A stretch of 64,000 bases of DNA from Thalassocella blandensis (lineage in GTDB: Bacteria; Pseudomonadota; Gammaproteobacteria; Pseudomonadales; Cellvibrionaceae): the NCBI GenBank assembly GCA_902141825.1, contig CABFPG010000003.1:186001-250000 (forward strand), in the 5' to 3' direction. Below are positions 9,695 through 18,578 of this stretch, one piece after another; position 1 is the first letter of the stretch; the number at the start of each line of letters is the position of its first letter. The position numbers and the translations under genes were made by a program. The notes under the pieces are model-generated. The model saw only the letters and a program-made list of their open reading frames with translations, made no database searches and had not been told where the DNA came from.

Positions 9695-10267
9695 ATAAAC
9701 AAAAAAGGCAAGGCAATACTGACTATAGAAAAATGATGTTTTTTAGAGCAATGTAATACTTTCAATTCATGTAATGGTAAAAATAATCTGGCGCAAAAAT
9801 CGACTCACCAAGTAACGCCGATTAAGCAGTAATCCAATCGCTACCCCCCGAATTCTTCCGCGCAGATAACGAAGTACAGCAGTAAAGTCAACATCTTATA
9901 TAAAGGACATGTAAATAAGATCTACCGATTTGGTCGATTTAGCATCGACATAGTAAGATAGCACAATAGCTACACTCCAAATAGGTTGATTTTACGCCAT
10001 CTCCTAAGTCAGCCATTGAGCTGCAGAAGCAACTGCAGTATAAAAATTTAATTTTTAACGCTATAAGTTCTATAGGCAGTCAACAGTTTTTTATTTACAA
10101 GATTTTACACCTCCAGTTATTCTGATTTTTGAGGGAAAACCACTCCTCTTCGTCGTTTCTTTGTGTTAGTGCTATATTAATATCGCTCTTGGGCAATAAT
10201 GATATTTTTAATAGTAACATTCATTAAAAAAACACATATTCTAATCTACCAAATTGGGGAATAATCT
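9695..10267. other. Intergenic region upstream of the TonB receptor
   Basis: About 570 A/T-rich bases without a supportable gene. A small inverted repeat, CTGCAG (10021-10026) and CTGCAG (10034-10039), and A/T-rich tracts near 10190-10250 probably belong to the promoter of the following gene. No riboswitch or known operator was recognised. Confidence 0.4.
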
Positions 10268-13213
10268 ATGAAGCTGATTATAAGAGCCTTGCTTTTTGGC
10301 TTGGCGGTTGTTTCAGTGGCAGCATTTGCTGACACAGGGGCTTTAAAAGTGACGGTCACAGATAAAAACGGGAGTCCGCTGACTGGCATCACTGTAGAAG
10401 CAGAAACTCCAGAAAGCTTGACAAAACGAAAAATAGTCACAGACGAAAAGGGTGAGGCTAGACTTATTGGCTTAGATCCTTCACACAAGTATGAAGTTAC
10501 AATTACTGGCGAAGGCTATCAAACACTCAAAAGCAACAATGTTGTTGTAATTTCGGGCCAAAGCTTCTCACTTGAATACTCGTTGAACCCAATGAGTCAA
10601 GTTACAGAAGAAGTTTTTGTAACTGGTGAGCGAACTGCTCTTGTAGACACAACATCTGCAATGGTAGGACAAGATATCACTTTGGATCTGACTGAATCTT
10701 TGCCAACGGGCCGAAGCTATCAAGATTATCTTCAGCTTGCACCAGGAACCAAACCTTCTTTAGGTGGTAACCCTTCTTCCAAATCCGGTGTAAACTACTC
10801 TGATGCCGTTGACGCCGACGGAAACACCTCCGGCGCATCTACGGATAATGTTTACTATATCGATGGTGTCGATGTAACTGACAACTATAGCGGTACATTC
10901 GGCTCTAACCTGAACTCAGAAATCATTCAAGAACAGCACGTATTAACTGGTGGTATCCCAGCGGAATATCGCGGTTCAGCGGGTTTAATATCTCGAGTGG
11001 TAACAAAGTCTGGTAGTAACGAATTCCATGGATCTGTCAACTATTACTTCCAAAACGACTCTTTGGTCGCTGACAATAAGCACATTGAAGGTAATAGCTT
11101 CTCAACCTTTGACACTGCATTTACACTTGGCGGGCCAATAGTTAAAGATAAACTGTGGTTCTTCACTTCTTATCAAATCAAAAACAGAGAAGATGACGTT
11201 TTTGACAAAGAAACCAAAGAAAAATTGCGTACAGTATCAACAGATCAAGATCTAGCGTTTGTAAAACTAACTTACAAACCAACTGATGCAGATAAAATTA
11301 CAGCATTGTTCTTTAATGACCCTTATGAGCGTAACGGTTCAACCGACTCAACGATTTCAAACCTGCGTGACAGAACACGAAATCAAGGCGGCGACAACTT
11401 CAAGCTCTCTTATAGTCACGACTGGGAAGCAGTTAACCTGACAGTAGATTATTTCCGTCATGAAGCTGAGATTTCTTCATATGCATCTAACGGCTCAACA
11501 AGAAATGATGTCGCATTCTTAGATTACGATCCAACCAATGCCGAACAGAATATAGGTGGTTACGGTCAAGATTTAGAAGAGTTCAGAAATAAAGATTCTC
11601 TTTCTGTTACTGTTGACTACTTTTTAGACACAGATTTCGGTGACCACGCATTTAAAGCAGGCTACACCACTTCTACCGCTGAACGTAAACTTGACTTAGT
11701 CTACTCCGGGGATGGCTCTCAGTACTCCTCTATTGGTGCAGTGAATAGTGGCACTACCATGGCTGAATACTTAGGCACTGGATGGAATGGACCAAGAGAA
11801 ATTGTAAGTGATGACTACGCTCGTATTCTTGAAGCGATGGATAACTCTCCAAACTCTGCTTACTATTTAGATCTGCTGGACACTGATTCGAGTGGCGATA
11901 TAAGCAACTCAGAATTAGATGCTCTAGTTTTCAATAGCTCAGAAGGCAACCCGGAAGATCAAATTAACGTCTATCGAATCAACATGACTCAAACCGCACC
12001 TGTCACTTATGAAGTTGACGGTCAAGAGTTCTTTATTCAGGATCAATGGTCTCTTAATGCTTGGACTTTCAACCTTGGCTTGCGTGCTGAAAAATGGGAA
12101 CACAAAGCAACTGACGGTTCTACCATTTTCACATTTGACTGGGAAGTTGCCCCACGCTTGAGTGTTGTTTACGACATCGATGGTGACAGTAAGGTTTGGG
12201 CGTATAGCGGCCGCTACTACGATCCAATTCGTACAGACATGACATCTTTTGCCGGTACATTGACCGGGCCAGTTCGAGAAGAGCAAATCCGAATAGGCGA
12301 CTACTGGGAAACGTATCGAATCCGTGGCGGCAGCCAAGCACAAGACGCATTTTTCGCTCCATCAACTAAAACCCCATACACCGATGAAATTCTGATCGGC
12401 TATTCGCGGTTACTTACCGATGAAATTAGTGGTGAGGTAACTTATAGTAATCGTAAGACCAAAGACCTGCTTGAAGATTACGATTTAGGTTTATATACAG
12501 ATCCCAATGCAGCCGGTGATTTTGCTTTACCACTTTCTTATTTTGGCTACAGCGAAATTCCAGACTCTAACTATGTAATCGCCACTTTAGCTGGTGGGGA
12601 AAGAACTTATGAAGGGTTAGAATTTACTTTACGTCGTCGTAAAGTTGACAATTGGCAATTACTGGCTTCATACACCTACAATCAGGCTGAAGGTAATTCT
12701 AACTCGGACGGTAACGCCGATTTCCAAGGTGACGTTGTATGGCTGGACCCTCGAGCTCCTGGTATGAGCGGTGACCAACCTGGTAACATAGAACATCTAT
12801 TTAAAGTGGTTGGTTCTTATAGCTTTGACTTCGGATTAGAGATTGGAGCTCGTTACATCTGGAACTCAGGCTTAGTTTATAGTGAAACTTGGTCTGTTTC
12901 TGGCCGTCATCTTCCAGAGCGTGTAGATACCCCATATGAATATGGCGGTGTAACTACAGCGTGGGTCGATGAAGGTTCTGTGGGATCTCATACATCTGAG
13001 TCATACGGCACTTTAGATTTAAGAGCAAAATACACGAAAGAGTTTGGCAAATACACTGCTGAGTTCTTCCTAGATATATTCAATGCTCTTGACGATCAAG
13101 CAGTTGCAAGAGAGCAGGATTTACTTGCGGGCGATTCTGATTACGCATTCGGCGAAGGTGTTGACTGGGTTGAACCACGACGCTTTTATTTAGGCGCACG
13201 TCTATCCTTCTAA
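10268..13213 (+). CDS. Oar-like TonB-dependent outer-membrane receptor with N-terminal carboxypeptidase-regulatory-like domain
   Basis: 981 residues. A signal peptide (1-21, cleavage after AAFA) is followed by a carboxypeptidase-regulatory-like beta-sandwich (about 24-105; TVTDKNGSPLTGITVEAE), a plug domain (about 115-245; YYIDGVDVTDNYSG, EYRGSAGLISRVVTKSG) and a large barrel ending in aromatic FYLGARLSF, the usual signal for outer-membrane insertion. This architecture is that of Oar/OmpA-like TonB receptors for oligosaccharides or peptides. Residues 538-549 (DTDSSGDISNSE) match a calcium-binding EF-hand loop and should lie in an extracellular loop. The start has GGGG about 9 bases ahead. The secreted chitinases downstream suggest a role in polymer use, which is inference only. 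Confidence 0.9.
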   Translation: MKLIIRALLFGLAVVSVAAFADTGALKVTVTDKNGSPLTGITVEAETPESLTKRKIVTDEKGEARLIGLDPSHKYEVTITGEGYQTLKSNNVVVISGQSFSLEYSLNPMSQVTEEVFVTGERTALVDTTSAMVGQDITLDLTESLPTGRSYQDYLQLAPGTKPSLGGNPSSKSGVNYSDAVDADGNTSGASTDNVYYIDGVDVTDNYSGTFGSNLNSEIIQEQHVLTGGIPAEYRGSAGLISRVVTKSGSNEFHGSVNYYFQNDSLVADNKHIEGNSFSTFDTAFTLGGPIVKDKLWFFTSYQIKNREDDVFDKETKEKLRTVSTDQDLAFVKLTYKPTDADKITALFFNDPYERNGSTDSTISNLRDRTRNQGGDNFKLSYSHDWEAVNLTVDYFRHEAEISSYASNGSTRNDVAFLDYDPTNAEQNIGGYGQDLEEFRNKDSLSVTVDYFLDTDFGDHAFKAGYTTSTAERKLDLVYSGDGSQYSSIGAVNSGTTMAEYLGTGWNGPREIVSDDYARILEAMDNSPNSAYYLDLLDTDSSGDISNSELDALVFNSSEGNPEDQINVYRINMTQTAPVTYEVDGQEFFIQDQWSLNAWTFNLGLRAEKWEHKATDGSTIFTFDWEVAPRLSVVYDIDGDSKVWAYSGRYYDPIRTDMTSFAGTLTGPVREEQIRIGDYWETYRIRGGSQAQDAFFAPSTKTPYTDEILIGYSRLLTDEISGEVTYSNRKTKDLLEDYDLGLYTDPNAAGDFALPLSYFGYSEIPDSNYVIATLAGGERTYEGLEFTLRRRKVDNWQLLASYTYNQAEGNSNSDGNADFQGDVVWLDPRAPGMSGDQPGNIEHLFKVVGSYSFDFGLEIGARYIWNSGLVYSETWSVSGRHLPERVDTPYEYGGVTTAWVDEGSVGSHTSESYGTLDLRAKYTKEFGKYTAEFFLDIFNALDDQAVAREQDLLAGDSDYAFGEGVDWVEPRRFYLGARLSF

Positions 13214-13228
13214 TCAATTGAACTGTCA

Positions 13229-13260
13229 AAAAGCCCGGCTTAAGGCCGGGCTTTTTTTTA
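13229..13260 (+). terminator. Rho-independent terminator after the TonB receptor
   Basis: GC-rich stem AGCCCGGC / GCCGGGCT with a 4-base TTAA loop, followed by eight T residues, 16 bases after the stop codon. Canonical form. Confidence 0.92.
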
Positions 13261-13312
13261 AGCAGCTTAATCCTCTACCCCTTTCTAAAATTAATATGCT
13301 CTCGGATAAATT

Positions 13313-13368
13313 CGCGATATACCTCATATTTCACTTTTTGTAAGTGAATGTCATATCTCCGCGATATA
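13313..13368. repeat. Inverted repeat flanked by direct repeats, upstream of the first chitinase
   Basis: TTCACTT (13330-13336) and AAGTGAA (13342-13348) form a perfect 7-bp inverted repeat with a 5-base spacer. GATAT and ATATC outside it extend the symmetry, and the 9-base word CGCGATATA occurs on both sides (13313-13321 and 13360-13368). It lies about 240-290 bases before the chitinase start, where an operator or a small hairpin is possible. No regulator family was matched. Confidence 0.4.
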
Positions 13369-13603
13369 AGGAAATAATCTAAAAGATACAATAAAATCGG
13401 GTTGATCCTGCATATTTCCTATGTCGTAATAATCTTGCTGATTTCAGCGTCCTACCCAGTATTACCTGAATACAAACTGAGCAGACAACTCGCTTTTAGC
13501 GCTGCGTTTGTGCCTTCGCTCGGCTATTTTTGCTTCATTCAGGAGGCTTCGTAAAAGCGTCGCCTCGGTCATAAAGATAAAAATCAAACCAGTGAGAAAA
13601 CCT

Positions 13604-15223
13604 ATGAAAACTTTAATCCCCACTCTAACTCTACTTGGCCTCAGTCTTTGGGCCAGCGCAAGTTTTGCAGTCAATTGTTCAGGCATTCCCCAGTACAGTA
13701 ATGGCAGCGCCTACGCCACAGGCGATCAGGTTCAGAATAACGGTAGTGCTTATGCGTGTTCTGTGGGTGGCTGGTGCACGGTTGGCGGTCCTTATGAACC
13801 TGGCGTTGGCTGGGCCTGGACTTATGCGTGGTCCAGTTTGGGCACATGTGATGGTGGCAGTAGCTCAAGCTCAAGCAGCAGCTCCAGCAGTTCGTCATCC
13901 AGTGGCAACCCGAATGGCAGCGTGACGCTATACCAGCACTGTAATTATGGCGGGTACGCAGTAAGCTTTGGCCCAGGAGACGTGAATTACTCGCAAATGC
14001 TTGCAGCAGGAGTTCTCAATGACGATGTATCATCCGTGCGAGTAGACTCCGGTTTAAGTGTCACACTTTATCAGCACAGTAATTTCGGTGGAGCCTCTAT
14101 CACGCTAAATGGTGATGACAGTTGTTTGACCGATAACAGCGCTGGAGGGGTTAACTTTAACGATCAAGTATCTTCGCTTCGTGTAACTAATGGTGGCGGT
14201 TCCAGTAGTAGTTCATCAAGCAGCTCATCTAGTAGTTCATCTAATAGCTCTTCAAGCTCATCCTCAGGTGGAAACCAGCTCCCTCGACATGCGCTTGTAG
14301 GATATTGGCACAATTTCGATAATGGCAGTGGCTTATTACGAATTTCCCAAGTCCCAGATATTTGGGACGTCATTGTTGTTGCGTTCGCCGACGACGCAGG
14401 AAATGGCAATGTCGCCTTCAACTTAGACTCAGGATTAAATAAATCACAATTTATTGCAGACGTTGCAGCCAAACGCGCACAGGGAAAAATTGTTGTGCTT
14501 TCCTTCGGCGGACAAAATGGTACGGTCACACTGAACAACGCTACTCATGTCACCAATTTTGTAAACAGTACTGCCGCCATCATGAATGAATATGGTTTTG
14601 ACGGAATTGATATCGACTTGGAAAGCGGTGCAGGTGTCGTTCATGGCGCTCCGGTAATACAGAACATTGTTACAGCATCCAAACAACTGCAACAGCGCTT
14701 TGGCTCTGGTTTTTATCTTTCCATGGCTCCGGAGCACCCCTATGTACAGGGCGGTCATGTTGCCTACAGTAGCATTTGGGGGGCTTATCTTCCGATGATT
14801 GACGGCTTGCGTAATGAACTCGATCTGCTCCATGTCCAGCTCTACAACAATGGCGGACTGGATACTCCCTGGGGTATTTTTGGCGCTGGAACGGTGGACA
14901 TGATGGTTGCGTCTATCAAAATGCTTAACGAAGGCTTCCCCCTGGCGCGCGAAGCTTCGGGTAATTTTGCTGGGCTACCGGCGAGCAAATTAGGGTTGGG
15001 GCTCCCTTCGGGTCCCAGCTCTGCAGGATCTGGTCAAGCATCCAATGCCAATATTATTGCGGCGATAAATTGTATCGCGCGCGGCACCAATTGCGGCAGC
15101 GTAACAATGGATGGCCCTGAACCCACCTTCCGAGGTGTGATGACGTGGTCCATTAACTGGGACGAACATGATGGTCGAATTTTCTCAGGCCCCATTGGCA
15201 ATGCAGTTCACAACTTACCCTAG
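13604..15223 (+). CDS. Secreted GH18 chitinase A with chitin-binding, crystallin-like and poly-Ser linker regions
   Basis: 539 residues from the ATG at 13604, which places a clean signal peptide (1-22, ending ASASFA) at the N-terminus; an upstream in-frame start would add 32 residues before it. Order: CBM5/12-like chitin-binding domain with four Cys (about 24-82; GGWCTVGGPYEPGVGWAW), poly-Ser linker (about 86-100), beta/gamma-crystallin-like domain (about 106-195; TLYQHCNYGGY, TLYQHSNFGGA), second poly-Ser linker (about 200-221), and a GH18 barrel (about 229-539) with FDGIDIDLE, where Glu340 is the predicted catalytic acid. It should hydrolyse chitin beta-1,4 bonds outside the cell. The catalytic domain resembles ChiD-type chitinases (VGYWHNFDNG). 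Tandem with a paralogue but separated by a terminator. Confidence 0.93.
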   Translation: MKTLIPTLTLLGLSLWASASFAVNCSGIPQYSNGSAYATGDQVQNNGSAYACSVGGWCTVGGPYEPGVGWAWTYAWSSLGTCDGGSSSSSSSSSSSSSSSGNPNGSVTLYQHCNYGGYAVSFGPGDVNYSQMLAAGVLNDDVSSVRVDSGLSVTLYQHSNFGGASITLNGDDSCLTDNSAGGVNFNDQVSSLRVTNGGGSSSSSSSSSSSSSSNSSSSSSSGGNQLPRHALVGYWHNFDNGSGLLRISQVPDIWDVIVVAFADDAGNGNVAFNLDSGLNKSQFIADVAAKRAQGKIVVLSFGGQNGTVTLNNATHVTNFVNSTAAIMNEYGFDGIDIDLESGAGVVHGAPVIQNIVTASKQLQQRFGSGFYLSMAPEHPYVQGGHVAYSSIWGAYLPMIDGLRNELDLLHVQLYNNGGLDTPWGIFGAGTVDMMVASIKMLNEGFPLAREASGNFAGLPASKLGLGLPSGPSSAGSGQASNANIIAAINCIARGTNCGSVTMDGPEPTFRGVMTWSINWDEHDGRIFSGPIGNAVHNLP

Positions 15224-15240
15224 AGACATCCACTAAGGTT

Positions 15241-15280
15241 AAGCGAGGCGCGTGCTGAACCGCCTCGCTTTAGTTTTTTT
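15241..15280 (+). terminator. Rho-independent terminator between the two chitinase genes
   Basis: Perfect 10-bp stem AAGCGAGGCG / CGCCTCGCTT with a 10-base loop, followed by TAG and seven T residues, 17 bases after the first chitinase stop. It implies that the second chitinase has its own promoter in the 110 bases that follow. Confidence 0.9.
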
Positions 15281-15392
15281 AAAAATGACAACAACCCCAC
15301 TCCCGATGGACTCGTGACCGGACTCAAAGCTTTTTAACGAGACGTTTAAGCTAGTCCTACGCGGGAAGCATGAAAAACTCGAGGACAACAAA

Positions 15393-17066
15393 ATGAAAAA
15401 AATACTCGTACTACTTTTACTTAGTTTTTGCGTATTAATTAACAGCAAGGCCTATGCTGTTGACTGCAGTAGCGTACCGCAATATCAAAACGGAGCCAGT
15501 TATAATACAGGCGATCAAGTACAAAACGGCGGCAGTGCTTACAGCTGTACAGTAGGTGGCTGGTGCACAGTAGGCGGGCCATATGAACCCGGTGTTGGAT
15601 GGGCCTGGACATACGCCTGGTCCAGCGTGGGAAACTGCGATGGGGGCAGTAGCTCAAGCTCTTCTTCTAGTTCTTCTAGTTCTTCTAGTTCTTCCAGCTC
15701 ATCATCCAGCAGCTCAAGCGGAAACCCCAATGCTCGAATAACACTTTACCAGCATTGCAATTACACAGGTTACTCAGCAAGCTTCGGCGTGGGCGATGTA
15801 AACTATTCCGCTTTACTCGCCGCAGGGGTCTTGAATGATGATGTTTCTTCAGTGCGTGTAGATTCTGGATTGAGTGTAACGCTATATCAACACAGTAATT
15901 TTGGCGGCGCATCCATTGCCTTGACCGAAGACGATAGCTGCTTGACTGATAACAATGCCGGTGGAGTCAATTTTAACGATCAGGTTTCGTCCTTGAAAGT
16001 GAATAGCGGCGGAGGTAGTTCTTCTAGTTCTTCTAGTTCTTCATCCAGCTCTTCTTCATCCAGTTCATCATCAAGTGGTGCAGGTAATTTGCTGGTTGGC
16101 TACTGGCACAATTTTGATAATGGCTCAGGCAATATTCGCCTGCGGGATGTTTCACTCAACTGGGACTGGATTCAAGTTTCATTTGCCGAACCAACCAGCT
16201 CAACCTCTGGCGATATGCGTTTTAGTCCATACAACGCAACAGATGCAGAATTTAAAGCGGACATTCAGTACCTACAAAGTCTCGGCAAAAAAGTGTTGAT
16301 TTCCATTGGAGGAGCAAACGGTCAAGTACGTTTGGAGTCCGGTGCAGCGGTTAACAATTTCGTATCAACCATGACAAATATTATCAACAACTATGGATTC
16401 GACGGCTTTGACATAGATTTTGAAGGTCACTCCTTGCAATTAAATCCTGGTGATAACAGTTTTAAAAACCCAACCACGCCACTAATCGTCAATACAATTA
16501 ACGCTATCCGCCAAACACGAAACAACGCCAATGGAAAAATGTTGACATTCGCCCCCGAAACCTTTTTTGTTCAGCTCGGTCACTCTTTCTATGGTGGCAC
16601 TTGTTCAGGCTGTGATACACGCGCAGGCGCCTACCTGCCGGTGCTTTATGCTTTACGCAATGAAATGAGCATGCTGAATGTACAAAACTACAACTCGGGC
16701 CCGATCATCGGTTTAGATGGGCAATATCACACGATGGGCGTTGCCGATTTTCATGTCGCTATGGGTGATATGTTGCTGGCCGGGTTTAGTGTTGCCGGCA
16801 CTGGCGAGACCTTCCCGGCACTTCCTGCGACAAAGGTCGGTATTGGTCTCCCGGCAAATGTGAATGCTGGTGGTGGCTACACCAGTGAAGCAGATGTGCA
16901 AGCCGCTGTCGGCTACCTGGCAGGAGTTAGAGGCGCTCCAAGTGGTTACACCAAACGCTCTGGAAACTCTCGAGCTATTAATATGATGTCATGGTCGATT
17001 AACTGGGATCAATTCAATAACTTCCAGTTTTCTAACAGCCATCGCGCATTTTTAGATAGCCTGTAG
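15393..17066 (+). CDS. Secreted GH18 chitinase B, paralogue of chitinase A
   Basis: 557 residues. The signal peptide (about 1-22, ending SKAYA) follows a GAGG ribosome-binding site. Same order as chitinase A: CBM5/12-like domain (about 24-82), 24-serine linker (86-109), beta/gamma-crystallin-like domain (about 112-203), second serine linker (about 208-227), GH18 domain (about 233-557) with YGFDGFDIDFE, predicted catalytic acid Glu344. The binding and crystallin modules are nearly the same as in chitinase A, while the catalytic domains differ clearly. This suggests duplication followed by divergence of the enzyme, or exchange of the accessory modules. Different cleavage modes or substrates (long chitin versus chitosan or oligomers) are plausible but not shown by the sequence. 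Confidence 0.93.
   Translation: MKKILVLLLLSFCVLINSKAYAVDCSSVPQYQNGASYNTGDQVQNGGSAYSCTVGGWCTVGGPYEPGVGWAWTYAWSSVGNCDGGSSSSSSSSSSSSSSSSSSSSSSSSGNPNARITLYQHCNYTGYSASFGVGDVNYSALLAAGVLNDDVSSVRVDSGLSVTLYQHSNFGGASIALTEDDSCLTDNNAGGVNFNDQVSSLKVNSGGGSSSSSSSSSSSSSSSSSSSSGAGNLLVGYWHNFDNGSGNIRLRDVSLNWDWIQVSFAEPTSSTSGDMRFSPYNATDAEFKADIQYLQSLGKKVLISIGGANGQVRLESGAAVNNFVSTMTNIINNYGFDGFDIDFEGHSLQLNPGDNSFKNPTTPLIVNTINAIRQTRNNANGKMLTFAPETFFVQLGHSFYGGTCSGCDTRAGAYLPVLYALRNEMSMLNVQNYNSGPIIGLDGQYHTMGVADFHVAMGDMLLAGFSVAGTGETFPALPATKVGIGLPANVNAGGGYTSEADVQAAVGYLAGVRGAPSGYTKRSGNSRAINMMSWSINWDQFNNFQFSNSHRAFLDSL
15663..15698 (+). repeat. 9-bp tandem repeat encoding part of a serine linker
   Basis: The unit TCTTCTAGT (Ser-Ser-Ser) occurs three times perfectly (15663-15689) and once degenerately, inside the first linker of chitinase B. 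A similar TCTTCTAGT run recurs in the second linker near 16021-16040. Because the unit is a multiple of three, slippage would change linker length without breaking the frame. Confidence 0.8.
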
Positions 17067-17301
17067 AGATTAAAAGCTCTAGCGTTAGGGTTATTACCAA
17101 CCAGTACAGGGCCAGATTTTACAAAGAGGTATTGCACCACAAATCCAGGTGCTCTGCTTTAAAGTACTTTGTTTTACAGTGCCCTGTTTTGCGATGACAT
17201 TGCGTTTATTGCAAACAGCTCGCTTAGATGAAAACAACTACTGGAGACGACCCATATTTCAAAGGGTAAGCTTTTGCACGCCTCGAATGGATTACAAAGG
17301 C

Positions 17302-17342
17302 AAGCCGGCTTATCCTGATACAGATCAAGACGCCGGCTTTTC
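17302..17342. terminator. Terminator-like hairpin between convergent genes
   Basis: AAGCCGGC (17302-17309) pairs with GCCGGCTT (17332-17339) across a 22-base loop, followed on the plus strand by TTC and an A/T-rich stretch. It sits just 3' of the minus-strand CBM6 gene and about 235 bases after chitinase B, so it could end transcripts from both sides. Confidence 0.5.
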
Positions 17343-17348
17343 AGAATT

Positions 17349-18578
17349 TTAGTTACACACCTGGAACTCTACAATACCATCACCAGATCCGAAGCGCTGC
17401 ATCGTGTACTTTTCAATATCAATGAGGAAGCCATCTCCAGCCAGGTTTGCCGTACAACATCCATTACAATCGGAATCGCTACAAGCATCGTAAACAGTAC
17501 CATTAATAAAACGACCACCCTGACGCAGATTCATACTTTTCAAACCAAGCCAGTTCCAGTCCTTCATGTGAACCGCGATGATATTGTTGGCCTGCACCCA
17601 GGACTCTGGCATTTTTCCATCTACACCATAAAAATATCCAGCCCACTTACAACCATTGTAATAGAGACATTCGTCACTCCCCGGATCAGGGTATGATTCA
17701 TAATGTGTTAAACGAGCCGAATACCAGTGCGTACCACAGTCGCCACCACTTGAACTGCTTGAAGAGGAACTACTGGAAGACGAGCTGCTGCTAGAGGAAG
17801 AACCACCTGAACGACGAATAACAAGTGAAGAAACATCATCGTTATAACCATCATCGACAAGGCAGCTGTCATTTCCTGTTTTAATCACGGATGAACCACT
17901 AAAATTATCGTGTTGATAAAGCACAGCTTCATACCCTGGTGAAACTTGAATCGACGAAGCATCGTCGTTGACAAAGCCTAAAGATTGTAATTGACCTAAG
18001 GTATAACTCCCTTCACCAATAGACGCCGTCCACCCCGTGTAATTACAATGCTGGTACACTTTTGCAGCTGAACCTCCACCGCCGTTGGATACAACTTCAA
18101 TCCAATTTAAATTCCAATCGGTAGCCATTGCATACACACCAAGATTATAGGTTCCAGCATTTACAGTAGTTTCAAATGAAACGGTCTGCCAAGTTTGCCA
18201 GCCACCTGTATTGGGAATATTCACCGATCCCAGAGTAATAGAGCCCCCGTTCAAATCTACTGATGCGGATGCACCACCATATAGGCTCGCTACTCGCAAT
18301 TTAATGGTATAGCTACCGCTTACAGGGAAATTGATATTGCTATAGGAAAGCCATTCTGTGGCTTCGATCCACCCAACGTTATAACCGCCCCCTGCATCCG
18401 TGGTACTTTCAATATCAACATTGTCAGTTCGATAAGCACCACCGGTATTTCCAGAACTCGTATCATAGTACGCACTGTAATCCTCAGCTTGAATCACAAT
18501 GGCCTGCGCCAAATGGGATAGCGAGAACAAAAAAAGTGCCGCGAAAATATTACAAGAATTTACTTTTGATAATGTCAT
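17349..18578 (-). CDS. Secreted protein with CBM6, crystallin-like domain, poly-Ser linker and C-terminal double-psi-barrel-like domain
   Basis: 409 residues from the ATG at 18578, which gives a typical signal peptide (about 1-26, ending HLAQA); a longer frame adds 50 implausible residues. CBM6 (about 27-163; IQAEDYSAYYDTSS, WIEATEWLSYSNI, NLNWIEVV) is followed by a beta/gamma-crystallin-like domain (about 170-260; KVYQHCNYTGW), a poly-Ser linker (about 262-280), and a Cys-rich C-terminal domain (about 284-409; TVYDACSDSDCNGCC, GFLIDIEKYTMQRFG). The last domain looks like an expansin/RlpA-type double-psi beta-barrel, so the protein may loosen or bind polysaccharide, but this fold assignment is tentative. 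Convergent with chitinase B, whose crystallin module it shares. Confidence 0.8.
   Translation of the reverse strand: MTLSKVNSCNIFAALFLFSLSHLAQAIVIQAEDYSAYYDTSSGNTGGAYRTDNVDIESTTDAGGGYNVGWIEATEWLSYSNINFPVSGSYTIKLRVASLYGGASASVDLNGGSITLGSVNIPNTGGWQTWQTVSFETTVNAGTYNLGVYAMATDWNLNWIEVVSNGGGGSAAKVYQHCNYTGWTASIGEGSYTLGQLQSLGFVNDDASSIQVSPGYEAVLYQHDNFSGSSVIKTGNDSCLVDDGYNDDVSSLVIRRSGGSSSSSSSSSSSSSSSSSSGGDCGTHWYSARLTHYESYPDPGSDECLYYNGCKWAGYFYGVDGKMPESWVQANNIIAVHMKDWNWLGLKSMNLRQGGRFINGTVYDACSDSDCNGCCTANLAGDGFLIDIEKYTMQRFGSGDGIVEFQVCN

Noticed and set aside
13508-13603. Upstream start of chitinase A adding 32 residues
   Set aside because: The extra residues would bury a clear signal peptide that begins at the ATG at 13604.
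15439-15912. Minus-strand open frames opposite the chitinase B linkers
   Set aside because: They are Glu/Leu-rich antisense translations of serine repeats, with no independent evidence.
17149-17352. Small plus-strand frame after chitinase B
   Set aside because: Low-complexity start, no ribosome-binding site and overlap with the terminator-like hairpin.
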